Notes: generated by a model from the sequence alone, not told the origin. DNA of 64,000 nucleotides from Zychaea mexicana (GCF_025766255.1 NW_026516719.1:186001-250000); one strand, 5' to 3'. Positions 11,553 to 30,959 are shown, counted from the first letter of the stretch. Numbers and translations are program-made.

Positions 11553-11959
11553 ACACTTATTTTACATCCATCATTTTTTTTATCGTTGTTTTTTTTATAC
11601 TCTCTCTCTCTATAGTTACATATGCATATATGTATTATACGAGTTACATTATATACTACAAGACAAATACAACCCTGTTAGCGCATATTACATTTCATGC
11701 CAATAATTTTTTATAGTTCACTGGCAAGCCAGTAGAATTTTATTGGCCACATGCAAATATGCAACAGGCAAAGAAATCTATAAGCACTAAAAGGAAGGAA
11801 AAGTGAAAAAAACTAAATAGCTGTGTGCTGTTCTGTTCTGTTTGCTTGTGTTTGTGTTTTTATTTTGTTTTCTATGTTTTTTTTTGTGTTTGTATGCTTG
11901 TGCTGCTTTCTCTTCTCGGAATAAAGAGGGAAGGAAAAATGGAGGGGTATCAAAAGAGA
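11553..11959. other. AT/T-rich spacer
   Basis: Homopolymer T runs, a CT microsatellite (near 11600) and a TG-rich stretch near 11850. No gene was seen. It may be the 3' tail region of the adjacent LINE on the minus strand. Confidence 0.4.
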
Positions 11960-13408
11960 TCAAGCAGGAGGCGGTGATAAAAGAGACTCTTCCTTGCGGA
12001 AAGTAAGAAGAGAGTATGTGTAGAGGAAATTAGTGGGGGAGAAGGGAACGTTTGAAAATACAGAAAGCCAGTGTGCTCGCCAGATACCAACCAGGATGCC
12101 GGTGAGGAGCTGAATCGGAGAAAGCCAAGACCGACGAAGGCTCCAACGAGGTAACACCAGGGAGAAGATAGCGTCGAAAATCATTGTGCGGTGTACGGGT
12201 AAAAGAACACAGTCTTGGATAACACTCTGCCAGACACGCCACTTGGCGGGGCAGTCCAGTAGAAAATGTTCTTGAGTGTCGAGAGCGGTTGTGCAGATTT
12301 CGCATTCAGAAGAAAAACGGTCGGGCAGAATCCGATGTAAATTGGCATGACAGGAGATTTTGTGATGTAGAACACGCCACCAGATGGTCCGTGCGAGGGG
12401 TAGAATACGGGCACGCCAAAAGGATTTCCATTGTTGCGGTGAAAACGAAGGATAGTTTGTATCAGCAATCGCAGACTGAATGTCGGGCAATTGGCGTTGT
12501 AGCCGAAATGCTTGGGTACTACAAGAGGCCAAGGGCGTATCGTTGATAGCGAAGCGATCGTAGAAAGGTGTGAGATCAACGGACCCCAAATACGATCCAG
12601 CATCGGAAAGAACTGGGACACCAGGTAAAAGCGCGCGGTAAAGAAACAAAGTAATGAGTGCTTTGCCAGAGTCCAGAGCACGAAAAAGGTGAGAAATTGA
12701 ATTACGACCCGTTGTGATCTCATCGTGGGTACGTCGACGAAGCCGGTTAGGCGAGCAGTCTAATAGGTACGCGTCAGAGACACGCAAGGTAGCAAGAACC
12801 TTTTTCGGTGTAAAAGAACCAGGTGTGGATTCTTGTGTGACAAAGGACAGAGGCAGACAAAGACACGTGGCCAATGACGGATCAGACTTCAATTCATCAG
12901 GAACGAGCGAGTCGACGGCACCAAAAAGAGGCGATAGGGTTGGAAAAGACCGGAATGCTGGTGAGCGCAGTGGCGGGAAAAGGAAGTGAAGCAGTGGATC
13001 AATACAATTTGAGAGAAAAATAAACATATAAGAGAGAAAAGATGTAAGAGAAGAAAGGGTAGATTGTTGATCAAGAAGATGAGAAGAACCCTTCAGAATG
13101 GGATACGGGAGTCCATCACTACCAGGACTACTGAGATGGGGAACCCGGCGTGCACCCAAGCAAATGTCTTCCAGAGTGAACGCCGCCATGAGGTGAGACT
13201 GTATATTGGGGTCGTTGAGGGTAGCACATGGTACCACGCGCAATAACTGATGAATGGCATCATTATCAATGGGTTCCGGAGAGTATAGCTTTTGATAATG
13301 ATGGCGAGCAGCATCAGTCATGGAAGTAGGACGACTGCACAATGACACCATTACAGAGATAGGAACCTGGTGAAAGCTGTCAAATCTGTCTCTATGGTGA
13401 GTAAGCAC
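11960..13408 (-). mobile_element. Non-LTR (LINE) retrotransposon relic with RT core deleted
   Basis: A single open frame of 482 codons. Its N-terminal part matches the region before LINE reverse transcriptase: HHYQKLYSPEPID, then FTLEDICLGARRVPH and SSPGSDGLPYPIL (the 'SPGPDGLP' entry to the RT domain). Its C-terminal part carries the zf-RVT region: WWRVLHHKISCHANLHRILP, CEICTTALDTQEHFLLDC and a Trp-rich end. No FADD/YADD catalytic box lies between, so about 250 residues of RT are missing although the frame remains open. It cannot encode a working RT. Whether the open frame is chance or a selected non-autonomous protein is not known. Confidence 0.7.
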
Positions 13409-14542
13409 TTCAAAGAAAAGTAACCGTCTTTATATTTTATAGTTATCCCTGATTAGGTCATCAATTGACACTACGTAGTTGTTACTGGTAGCAAAACAGA
13501 ATTGCTTGGTTTGTTAAGGGGTAAAAGTGTTGCAATTTATTTCAGTCTTCTTAGGTATTTTCAAATGGTCGTTTGTTACTAAAAGCATAGTTAGTAGACA
13601 GTTGTTGTCATAACTCCATTATTGTTTGATTTCTGACATACACACAATGAGAGACTGTGCTGTTACGAGGAACTGTAAGAGCATCGAGACACTCGTGCAT
13701 TATCCATCTAATCTGTAATGTATGTACCACAATATGATGATGGGGGAGGAGGGGCATGCGACGTGTCCCAGATAAGCTCATTGTTAACGCTGTATATAAT
13801 ACACATCGAAACCTACAATGTGCCTTGTTTCAAAACATTCATGCAACAAGTATCAGATGCTTATCTTTTTTATACTTCTGACTGTTCTTCTAGCTTCTTT
13901 TTGCTGTCAAACGTCATGGTAGGATGATGCCAAACCATGGGGTATATGGAAGGTGCTGTATACATAGGGCGGGGGGGGGGGAAAGAAGCTGAGACGGGAT
14001 GTATATAGTATCGTAGTATTGTGGTTCAGTTCCTTATCGTTGGCCATGTAAATCTTATTACCAGGTAGCTATAACATGATCGACTACGCCACGCACGGTA
14101 ATGGAATAGCGAGCGCACAATCGGTGTATTTCCTCCCCAAGAAACAAGACTTCAACCCCTTCATTTCCCGATTGCGTTTCAAGATGCTTGAGCACATACA
14201 AACAAAGGACGTCTTGATTTTTTCATCACATTATGCTGTTCTAGCTGAGGTGTAGAATGAAAGGAATCAGCGCTCGTTCATGATGCAGCTCGTGTCACCT
14301 TGTTTCTTCGGAGCTGCCAGGTTAAGCTCAAGAGCGACAGGACGGACCACACCACCACGTACAAGCATCCACAAGCCTTAGGAGCAAAAGAAAGGACATA
14401 CTTTAACCAGTAACTCTTTTTTCTTTCACTCTCTTTTTCCTGCTCTCTCTTCTTTTTCTTTCTGTCCTTTTTCTTGGCAGCTCTTTTCCGTTTACTGTAC
14501 CTATCTCATATCGCTTGCAGCAGCAAGGAAGAAGGAAATAAG
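13409..14542. other. Intergenic region upstream of zinc transporter
   Basis: Contains a run of about a dozen G at about 13969-13981 and pyrimidine-rich sequence (14405-14475) before the downstream gene. A short ORF (13718-13927) looks like chance. No RNA gene was seen. Confidence 0.5.
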
Positions 14543-16388
14543 ATGACGCCACAGCAAGACGACGGCAAAACGATTGTTGCGGACGAACGAACGCCACTTG
14601 TATCCAACGCCAGCACGATTCGAGGAAGCTCCATTTCGCCGTCTCTTTCGACATGTACCAACATTACGGGTAAAGGCAGCCATGTAGCACGGTCGACGAA
14701 AAGAAAGCTTTGGGCTGCTGTCACACTGGCTGTTATGTTCTTTGCTACCGAGTTGGTAGCGGGTTATTTCGCAAACTCGCTAGGTAAAGTACGATAAAAT
14801 AAGAATAATGATAGCAGTGGTATTATTTTATATACGTGACCCTTTAATGTTTCCGGTTCATACCATATTTGCTCATATTAACTTGTGGATGGGGCCACAA
14901 ACAACCCTTTTATTGCTGGATATGCTATTGTATATTTTAGCATTGATGTCCGATGCTTTCCACTTACTCTCTGACGTTGCAAGCTTCATTGTGGCATTGG
15001 GCGCTATCTATTTGGCCGAACGACCTCCCACACATCGTAAGTTTTTTTTTTCTTCTTTCAGCGCGATCTACTCAGGAACATATGATACATATATATTTTT
15101 TGGAGACGGCCGGTGCCGAAATTGTACAGGGAGACAGTTGAGTTGAGAGCGGTTCTTGACTAAGAGAGAAAGCACACCTAAAAAAAGTATTTTTTTTCTT
15201 TTCTAAACATGTGTAAGGTCATACATATGGTTTTCACCGCGCCGAAGTGATTGCCGCCGTGGTATCTGTCATGACCATCTGGATTCTGACAGCATTTCTT
15301 GTCCATGAAGCGATCCAGCGGATCAGGCATCCACGAGAAATCAATGCTCGTCTGGTAAAGTAGCTACTGCATTAGCACCTTTAACAGTTGGCATGCAAAT
15401 GCAGCACATAGCTCATTGAATGAAACATGCAACTCTTTTTATGAACTGTAGATGTGTATTACTGCGCTTATTGGAGTGGTCGTAAATCTAGTGTTTGTAT
15501 ATGCGAGTCTTGTGTATTTATTTACTGCGTGCGCATGATCACTAATGATTATTTCTTTTCTAGCCTTGCATTCATCTTGGGTGGCCATCACCACCATCAT
15601 CATCATCACGACCACCATGACCACCACGATGTTGAAGAGGACCACGGTCATCATAAGCATCAACACAAGGTATGTGTACTACATAAACAACAGCACCCAC
15701 ATAATCGATAGAATAACGTGAAGATAAGATGATGCCAACGTTACTTATTCTTTCTCAATGCATGATGTATCACATATGAAAAAGGATACAAACATCAATT
15801 TGCGTGCGGCAACGCTTCATGTTCTAGGTGATCTCTTGGCTGCCGTGGGTTCGTTGCACATATCTTTATATATCCGCAAGCCACATATATTAATAATTTG
15901 TAAACAGTACGACATATCATCTAATCTGTGTACCACCTCCTTGTTATTCTGTAGGCGTGTTGATCTCATCCATCGTTCTTCTGTTCAAGCCAGAGTATAC
16001 CATTGTGGATCCCATCTGCACGTTTGTCTTTGCCATCCTCGTCTTGTTCACGACCTATCACTTGATCCAGGATTCAGTTGGTGTGTTGATGGAAGGCACA
16101 CCAAGCCATATCCACCCTGAAACCATTTCCAAGTCGTTAATGTCAACTCCAGGCGTCATTGCTGTACACGACCTCCACGTATGGACATTGTCACCGGGCA
16201 AGATCGCGTTGACGGCACACATTGTGATTTCGCAAAAAATGGAGTTCGATTATGACGACATACTTGCCAAAAGCCAGCGCATCATTTGCGACGAGTTTAG
16301 CGTGCACCATTCGACGCTACAGATTGAATCAGAACAAGCTCGTTTTACGAGCCATTGTCGACCTGAACTTTGCGCTTCCCGAGGATAA
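14543..16388 (+). CDS. CDF-family zinc transporter (ZnT/Zrc1 type)
   Basis: Predicted 372-aa cation-diffusion-facilitator that would move zinc from cytosol into the vacuole or another organelle in exchange for protons. Exons: 14543-14783, 14941-15036, 15218-15354, 15452-15492, 15564-15669, 15785-15848, 15955-16388; 1119 nt, in frame. TM2 carries SDAFHLLSD and TM5 LHVLGDLLA, the paired HxxxD zinc sites. A His/Asp-rich cytosolic loop (eight His after LGG, then mixed H/D/E) separates TM4 and TM5, typical of zinc-sensing loops. The cytosolic C-terminal domain has PGVIAVHDLHVWTLSPGK. The N-terminal ERTPLVSNAS is a dileucine-like vacuolar sorting context. Introns include non-consensus donors GTTTGT and GTTCGT and an A-rich acceptor at 15784. 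Cargo could include cobalt or manganese. Confidence 0.9.
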
Positions 16389-19114
<2,726 letters not shown>

Positions 19115-19452
19115 ATTATTTCATATCAAACGACAACCTCCTCATATATCCCTCGCTCGCCTTCTCTACCTTTCATAAACATCATCTACCACTAGTATAT
19201 CCCACCCGTGCTCCCACGGCACGCGTTTTTAACACAGCACCCCTTGCACTAACCATCTTGTATCATACAACTCTCTCCATCCTTGCTTTCTGCCTGTACA
19301 TGATTTCTTTCTCTATTTTAACTACTATACATCGTTAATAATATATACTTTTTGCTATTCCACTTCGTTTGTCGTTATCTTTTGATTGTTTTTTTATTGG
19401 TAGTACTCGTTTCTTTTTACATATCATATTTGTCCCACATAAAAACGTTAAT

Positions 19453-22186
<2,734 letters not shown>

Positions 22187-22496
22187 TTTTTTCTTCTTAT
22201 TCTTTTGTGCTGGGTGAGGAGGTACGCTGTGTGGCTAAGGGTGCAACAATAAGAAAGAAAAAGAGAGAGAGAGAGAGAGAGAAAAAAAAATAAACGACGC
22301 GCGGGGCATTTTTTTTTTTTTTTGCTTGTGCCAAATGCATGAAAAAGTCACACAGGCTATACCCGTCTTGGTAAAACAATTCTATAGCGTGTGTTTGTGT
22401 GTGTATCTAAAACTGTGAGCTCATCGCTGCTCTCCCTTTTAAAGCACTCGTCGCCTTTTTCCATTACTCTTCTCTTCCCACAACAATCCAAAGACC
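22187..22496. promoter_or_regulatory. Bidirectional promoter between SSC1 and GFA-like gene
   Basis: 310 bp separate two divergent start codons. The interval holds a (GA)10 run (22262-22281) and a T tract of about a dozen bases near 22310-22323, both nucleosome-disfavouring. No heat-shock element array was resolved by eye. Confidence 0.5.
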
Positions 22497-23479
22497 ATGG
22501 AGCTCAAAGGTTCTTGCCACTGTGAAAAAGTCAAATTTTCTGTCACTTCGCATACTCCTTGCCCAGTAAGTCTTCTTTCTCCGCTTCATTTTACTAGTTA
22601 TCTTCGTTTTCTAATTGCGCCAAACTAGTTTATGCGCTGCTACTGGTAAAAAGTGTCCCCCAGATGGATTGACGAGGGAGAACCTGTAGTATTTACAAAT
22701 ATGACATCTATTAGCTCGATTTGTCGCAAATGTCAAGGCGGCGGTGGTTTTGCCATCAACATTATGGGCTTGGTAGGTTTTGTACTTGTGGTATGACCAC
22801 ACACACACACACACATCTATGAGTTTGAACAGAGACGACTGACTGTGTACTGCGGTGCCGTCATTAGCACAAAACCCTCAAGGTGGAGCAGGGATCGGAA
22901 TATCTCAAGTAAGGCATATGGATAAACCATTACTCCCCCTCCTCCCTGTTATATATAACAGTGCCATTATACTGCGACCGTACTCACCCATAAGGCATCA
23001 CGTACAGAGGATATCGTGCTTTGCGTGACAAGAAGAGTGGAGAGCTTTGGTAAAGTCTTTTCTCGTGCTACAAAAAAGAGAACCATAAGAAAACTAAAAG
23101 AGACGAACGTTGTTGTTTATTGTGTAGTGGCAATATACGATACTTTTGCAGTGAATGTGGCAAGTCTATATATCTACCGAATGACTCTCACCAAGCTTCC
23201 TTTTGTTTATGTACACAGGATTGATTGATCAATATCTTAGGTTGCCACCTTTACGCGTACTGTGAGGAATATGCGGACCTTGTTTACCCGATGGCCTGTG
23301 CCATCGATACACCATTGCCAGCCGTGGACTACGACGACATCTATCACATCATGTTGAACAAGGATTCCAAGGCAAACTGGGCTATTGCTCCTGAACCCAA
23401 TCCAAAGAAGCATGCGTATAGCGAGTATCCCGATATTTCATTGGAGGAATGGCACAAACACAACAACCGTCTTGCTTAA
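22497..23479 (+). CDS. GFA/CENP-V-type zinc-binding protein
   Basis: Predicted protein of about 180 aa of the GFA family (glutathione-dependent formaldehyde-activating enzyme-like, beta-tent fold). Exons: 22497-22565, 22629-22645, 22715-22772, 22868-22908, 23008-23049, 23128 to about 23204, 23241-23479. Zinc ligands: GSCHCEKVKF near the N-terminus; CYCSICRKCQGGGGFAIN, which is created only when the 17-nt exon 2 is spliced to exon 3; and RYFCSECGKS. The last junction is uncertain: donors at 23205 or 23211 both keep frame and both give an unusually short intron (36 or 30 nt). The C-terminal exon (AYCEEYADLVYPMAC...) is longer than in minimal GFA proteins. The substrate is unknown for most fungal members. 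Confidence 0.75.
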
Positions 23480-23866
23480 TTGGAAAACAATTGTTGAATA
23501 AAAAGAATTACTCTTATGGTAAACTCTGTTGTAGGGAAGAACTTCCTGAAGAAAGGAAAATGCAGGTTCTGAGGATGATATGAAAAGTGCTCTGTGTGTG
23601 AAAACAAGAGGATGAGTGGTTCATGTTGGCTTGTAGTGTGAGTGTCTGGTTGCTTATAGGAGAATGGAAAAGTGTGATGGATATGAGTAATGATGCTTGT
23701 TTGTGTACAAATGTGAGGTGTTTGCTTTTGCTTTGTGTGCGTGTATTGATTTGTGATGATGTAAAGAAAGTGTTTGTAATGTGCATGCGATGTGTTGTAT
23801 GTGTGAGGAGAATGAGTTATGCTGTAAGTGTTGTGTGCGTATGTCTTGCACGCAACATGGATTAAA

Positions 23867-25753
23867 TTACAAGGCACCCATGCTCGTTACGTCCTTCATT
23901 GATTCGCGCTCGTGTTCATCCAGCAGGTATCCTTTCTCGCCATTCCATGACAAGTATCCACCTTGCGCGCGCTCATCCCTGACCTCGCCGAGAACCAAAA
24001 GCTGGTACTGTTTGTTTTTAGCAATGGCCTTTGCATCGACGCGAAACGGCCGGAGAAGATTTGCTGGAAGATGCGTCCGAGGCTTCCAATTGGTCAATAG
24101 ACGAGATGCAAATGACGGTGACTTTGTTGATGAAGAAGAAGAAGAAGAGGAAGGTGCAGGCTTATCCTCTATGGATATATCAGAATCATCCGAATCGCCA
24201 TTTTGAGAGGATGAAAAGGCAGATTCATCAAAATCGTCTTCTGGCTCTGTTCTTGATCGATACGACCGTAACATGCGACGGCCCGGGTCAAACATGATCA
24301 AGTTGCGCTTGCCATCCTTTAGTAACTCTATGCCAATAACAGTACGACTGTGTCCAGAGTGTTGCAAATAGAGCGGCGGTCGATCGGTGATGTGTACGAT
24401 TTTGCGTTTCCTGCTATCCTGGTTGTTTCTGTCATTGTTTTCGTTTTCGTCCTGTTGCTGTGTAGGTGCTGCGCTTTCAAAATAGGACTGAATCCAGTCG
24501 AACATGGCGTCATGTGTATTGTTGGGGCCAGAGGGTCGGTGGAAGTCGAGAATAGTGCAGCGTATGCCGAGATAGACGAGCATACAGTAAACCTCGGTTG
24601 TACCAATCCATTTACGCGTCTTGTACACTCGATTGCTCAACTGTTTTGCGCCCTGAGTATCAAATCCTTTTGGAAGCAAAACACTATCAGTGTTTATTCA
24701 ACGACTCAAAAAAAAAAGATGATATAAACCTTGGTTCCATGCTTTTTCCAGCAAAAGTTGCAGTCCAGAAATATCAGCGACTTGGCGTAAGATGTAGTCA
24801 CCAGCCTCCTGCTGGCGTTGCAGAAACGTCATCAGCATTTGGCAATTCCGGTAGCCACAGCCCCATCCCAGATCCATAAAGCCAGTGGCAATATGGTCAG
24901 TGTATGGGCTGCAGAGATATGCAGCCACCGTGTTGCCTTTCCGATTCATACTCGTGAACTGAGGCTCCAATCGCGGTATGACACCTGGCGTGTTTCGTTC
25001 CATATAAACCGCTACTGTCAGTCCAACATCACTTCATACACTGTGCAAAGCATAGCGCATCCACAATACCTGGTGTTCGGCTTTCTTCTTTAAGTGCAGA
25101 CAGAATTTGCCATAACTCGTCGTCAGCATTAACATGAGCACGTGCATAATCTCTTCTTGGCGCTGTGTCCGTTGTTGTTGGTGTTGTTGAAGTAGTAGTA
25201 GAGCCATCCTCCTTCCCACTTTCTTCTTCTTCTTCTTCTTTTAATCGCTTTACACCTTTTTGCTGATATAGATCAGACTCGTATCCATCTTTTCGCTGCG
25301 AATTCGAAATAGTGTATGCGTATACATGTATATAGACAATATAGGAATAGGTTTTTTTTACCGTTCGTTACCTTCTTGGCACTGCAAAGGCTGTTGCTGG
25401 CCTACCTTTAATGCTGATATTCCTTGCAAGGGTTTACTGTTCTCTACTGTGGTTGCTGTCGTCGATGTCGTTGCCGTCGCCGTCGTTCGACGATCAGGAT
25501 GACGAGCTTCCATGTGGTAAAGCTGCATTTCCTTAGGAACTAAGAAGTTAAAAAAAAAAGAGTTGTGTGTTAAAGGAAAAAAGGGGGTGAAAGAGAAGGT
25601 GTGGTAACCCAACGTCAGGCGTTCTTTTTTTAAATACGCAAAAAAAAAGGGTTTGACAGCAACAAAAAAAAATAGTAATAATAATATACACTGCTGGTTG
25701 CAACTCGGTACAGAACATGTCATTATCGTCGATTCGCCCAAGTGATCGGCCAT
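23867..25753 (-). CDS. ZUP1: ZUFSP/ZUP1-type (peptidase C78) deubiquitinase
   Basis: Predicted 510-aa cysteine peptidase. ZUFSP enzymes prefer K63-linked ubiquitin chains and act in genome maintenance (family knowledge). Modelled exons on the minus strand: 25753-25690, 25539-25372, 25288-25070, 25011-24730, 24666-23867; 1533 nt. Splicing exon 1 to 2 builds a C2H2-type finger (CSVPSCNQQFPKEMQLYHM then EARH). A disordered Ser/Thr/Glu-rich linker follows. The catalytic domain has DLGWGCGYRNCQML (Cys) and GFDTQGAKQL, then a glycine-rich HSGHSRTVIGIE (His) and LIMFDPG (Asp). An acidic Ser-rich insertion lies before the C-terminal part. Two acceptors are A-rich (25289 and 24667); the second is fixed by the conserved G-F-D-x-Q-G-A junction. 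The exon 2/3 junction is less sure. Confidence 0.82.
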
Positions 25754-26606
25754 TGGGGGTTTTTTCTTTTCGTCTTGTGAGCAAAAAGTTCAAAAAAGGT
25801 CGGAGACAGAGAGAGGGAGAGCAGGAGAAAATAGCCAAAAGAACAAAGGTATGATGGTGGGGCCTGATGACAGGAAAATATAAAGAGCGTGTATGTGTCT
25901 ACTTATTTTCTTTGTCGTTATCGTCTGTCGTCGCAATAGTGTGTTGCAACATGTAATTAAGCATACACTACTGAGTTTTGATTTTTGGTTGCACCAACGT
26001 TTTTCTTTCTACACACAACCCTCCCCCTTGCAATTTTCCCTTTCTTTTTTTTTTCGATATAGCGTTTTCGTTTAGGGCTCATCGATAGTGTAGCGCTATA
26101 TCAATATGAAGGTATATACAACACACGCGATGGAGCTTATTCTTATTCTTTGCACGCACTGGATCGTGTGCATTTGAGTGTCTACTTGCAATATATGACC
26201 GGGCATCACTGGCCTTTGTTGTTCCGGGGTTTGGATTCGGATGGAGAAAAGGGAAACAATGATCATTTACCCCACTACAATATGCATACTACAACACTCG
26301 GTCCGATGCGTCTGCTTCTAAATGCTGGGAATAACAGCTGTAGGAGGAGGATGCGTGTTTTATAAGAGATTATATAAAGGGCTACATGGTTGCAAAAAAG
26401 CTAATATAAATGGAAGAAATATTTAGAGAAGGATAGATTATCTACTATTTACTAATTAGAACCTTGGTTTGTATGGAATCTGTTCGCAAACGGGGAGCGC
26501 AGGGGGGGGGGAAGGGCATTTTTTGGTATAAATATGTATAAGGAGACTGTTTCAACAACATCGTCATCCATCGTAATAAACTGCTACTACTACCAAGGCT
26601 TCGTTT
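25754..26606. other. Intergenic between ZUP1 and Rab6
   Basis: Low-complexity A and T tracts and a G run near 26502. A plus ORF (26150-26365) has no recognisable domain. Serves as ZUP1 promoter and Rab6 3' region. Confidence 0.45.
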
Positions 26607-27990
<1,384 letters not shown>

Positions 27991-28328
27991 TGTTGATTGG
28001 AAAGGAAAGGAAAGGTTTTGAGAAGAGAAAGGAACGGGCGGGTTCTGTTGTGGCACGGTAAAAAAAAAAGTTAAATTATCAGGCACACTGTTTAGGAGCT
28101 AATTGACCTGTACTACCTTTCCCAAGATTTTTTTGTTGTTTTGCATTCCAGACACATAGGACATACACGTTCACATGCGCGCTTGTATACAGGCCACGTA
28201 GGGAGAACAACAGTAACGGTCAATTTTTGATTACAAGAGAAAAAGAACTTTTTTCCATGCATATATTTTTTTAAAAAATCTTTCTATGACACCATAAAAT
28301 TACACTCTATAGATTAGGAGTAAAGTAT

Positions 28329-29465
28329 TTATGCGTCCCAGGACGAGTTGGCGGCGGGGGTGGGGACAACAGCATCATCAGCCCAGTCGGTGGGGGCAGC
28401 GCTCCAGTCAGCGGTGGCAGCGGCGGCGATGCCAGCAACACCTTCGTTGGCAGTACCCTCAACGGCCCAGTCACCGGAAACTTCCTGAGCAGCGGCATCA
28501 AAGTCGCCTTCCAAAGCGGCAGCAGCGGCAGCGGCTTCCTGCTCCTTCTCGGCCTCCTCGGGGTCGCGGTAGAAGAACATATCAACCATGACGTCCCAGG
28601 CGGTCTCGTAGTCCAAAGTGCCACGGAGACGGAGGACGGCACGGGCCAACAACCAGTAGATCAAACCAAGAGCGTGCTTACCCTTGTTGTTGGTGGGGAC
28701 AGCAACGTCAACGAACTGCAACTGCGAGTCGGAGTCGGCAAGCGAGATGACGGGAATGTTGACGTACGAGGCTTCCTTGATGGCCTGGAAATCGGTGCGG
28801 GGATCAGTGGTGATGATCAAACGGGGCTCACGGAAGGAGCGGGTGTTGTAGTTAGTGAAGGTACCGGGGGTGAAACGACCGACGATAGCTTCAGCACCAA
28901 TGTACTTGGCGAACTTCAAGGCAGCACGGTGACCGTAGGGACTGCAGAGAAAAAAAAATTGTATGATATTGGAGACGTTTGTGAGTAAATGACATCGCGT
29001 CTTTTTTGCTTCTTTCTTAATTTCTCAATGCAGAAATTATTTAATTACCGAGCCGAGACGACGCAAATGTCGGCAGGGTTCTCAATGGTCGCAATGACAC
29101 GGGCAGCCAAGATGAGCTTCTCCCAGGTCTTGCCGAGGTTGAGGATGTGGATACCTGAAAGGTCAATTACTCATTAGGGTCATGTTCGCAACCAGTTACA
29201 CAACCACAGCTTCTTTTTTAGAATATATAAACATACCGTCAGCACGGCGCTTGTAGACGTAGGGGGTCATACGGGTGGTGGCGTTCTTGGTACCAATGTG
29301 GCACTGAGCGCTCAACAAGAGCTGAACATCCTCCTCGGTGGGGCTAAGAACTGTAAGTATAAAAAGAGGGTCGAATCAGTGTTCCTGTTGCCGTGGTCAT
29401 AGTTTTCTTTGTTGCTATGCGACTGTTGCTATGAAGAAAAACTTACTGGTGGGAAGCTTAGACAT
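28329..29465 (-). CDS. RPS0: 40S ribosomal protein uS2 (RPS0/RPSA)
   Basis: Predicted 283-aa small-subunit protein needed for late 40S maturation. Exons on the minus strand: 29465-29447 (19 nt), 29350-29237, 29154-29049, 28941-28329; 852 nt, in frame. Diagnostic segments: [52 protein letters not shown] and [20 protein letters not shown]. The C-terminal tail is Ala/Glu-rich with spaced Trp residues ([12 protein letters not shown]), as in fungal and animal homologues. The intron after the sixth codon is a layout common in fungal ribosomal genes. G+C is higher and codon choice more biased than in neighbours, consistent with high expression. Confidence 0.96.
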
Positions 29466-30073
29466 CTTATATCAAAGTAGCCTAATTATTACATTCGACA
29501 AATGATGTCAGTCGATCCATTCCTTCATCCATCCATCCATCCTTCCATCCATCGATATATCGAGCCATCCATTCGTGTATGTATCTCATCCACTGCATCT
29601 CGTATCATATACGTATCATGCACCTATCCATACTAAAGTTTCTACCCACACTGCTTAATGACACTTACGACACTGACGGTGCACAGAAAAAAAGGAAGGA
29701 TTTCAGTATGGCGGCAGTGGTCTTCTTTTTGCTACTCCACCTCAGATCGTCGCGCCGCTCGACCCAAAGAAAACATATTTAACTTCCGCTTTCCATTGAA
29801 AACCAAACGTACCGCTACTGCTGTCGTTTTAGCAAGTATCGCCTTCTCGTCTGTAATGGGTGGATGGATAGCAAAAGGGGATACATCTTTGAAAATATAA
29901 TTGACACAACTCTATTGTTGATCTGTGTTACAAACAGTAACGTGATCACTAGCCGGGATCTCAAGTGCTGATATAGGCCCTGATCACATTTTAATCTACA
30001 TAGCACTATTAGGTCAAAAGTCTATATCTAGGAAACTTTTGCTCCCTATCATATAGTGTGACCCATATGTTTT
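29466..30073. other. Intergenic / RPS0 promoter with CATC microsatellite
   Basis: Contains an imperfect (CATC)n run (about 29527-29552). Short plus ORFs at 29579-29900 have no motif. No RNA gene was seen. Confidence 0.45.
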
Positions 30074-30757
30074 TTACTGACTAAGCGGGCACGTTAATAT
30101 ACAGCAGGTCCAGACTTTTTGATAACAGTGACTGGCGACATGTTTATTACCTTTACACGAACAGGCCGCTTGCAGGTGTATGGATGAATAACGTTTTCGC
30201 CGAGGATGTTCGAAAGAACGGTGCTTTTCTAGGCTAGCCATGCTTTGCGCTTCATCCATGCTATTAAAGATTTTTGTGCTATAATCGATCCATTTCAATG
30301 CGGCTGTCAGAGCGATCAACCGGCAATTCACATGCGACGATATCTGCTTGGTCTACTGAGTTGTTGGCCCCGTCTCGCATTAAACCCATTCGCACATTGA
30401 ACAAGTGATGTGATGTTGAGCATCGGTTTGTGGCGCTATTATGTTATTGTAGGATGCAGTATCCTCGACTTCTGCTAGTACGTGCATATTCAGATCGCCA
30501 TTGGCCTTCACCTCAAATTGGATTTTTCTATCTTCGTAACAGTAATAGACTCCATACTGTCGTAATTGACAGCTGCAACGTACGTAACTAACAATATATA
30601 ATATGCCAAAGTTGCTTTCGAGTTCCCAGGCCAAATATGTAAATGCATCGGATTCACAGGGAAAAACGTGGCACCAGGTAGGAGGGTCTGCAAACAGACA
30701 GATCTTTTTTTGACCAATGTCCTCATTCTTGGTTTGGTAAGTTGAACGCAGTCGCAT
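30074..30757 (-). other. Two adjacent unassigned minus-strand ORFs, relic-like
   Basis: ORFs 30380-30757 (125 codons, Cys-rich: FADPPTWCHVFPCES, SYVRCSCQLRQYGVYYC) and 30074-30331 lie close together in the same strand. They look like parts of one decayed coding unit. No family was recognised. Nearby Tc1 and Harbinger sequences make a transposon origin likely. Confidence 0.25.
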
Positions 30758-30959
30758 GGTCGGTTTTGGTCAATTCTCTAAGGGTTGTTCTTTAATATCA
30801 TCAGCTTCCATAAACTCAGGTTCAGAAAAGGCGTCCTCATTGCTGAATATTCATCGTAGGATCCATCATCGTAATCTTCTTCTTGAGTCCTAAAAGTCTC
30901 GGATATACATAAGTACAGATATGATAGGCGAAATCTTTAAAAACACCTGTTACTTATGA

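Noticed and set aside
23476..23877. 133-codon minus ORF rich in Thr/His/Tyr
   Set aside because: Low-complexity TG-rich plus strand read backwards between the GFA-like and ZUP1 3' ends; no conserved text.
29527..29552. Possible CRISPR-like short repeats (CATC units)
   Set aside because: Simple microsatellite without spacers, and the genome is eukaryotic.
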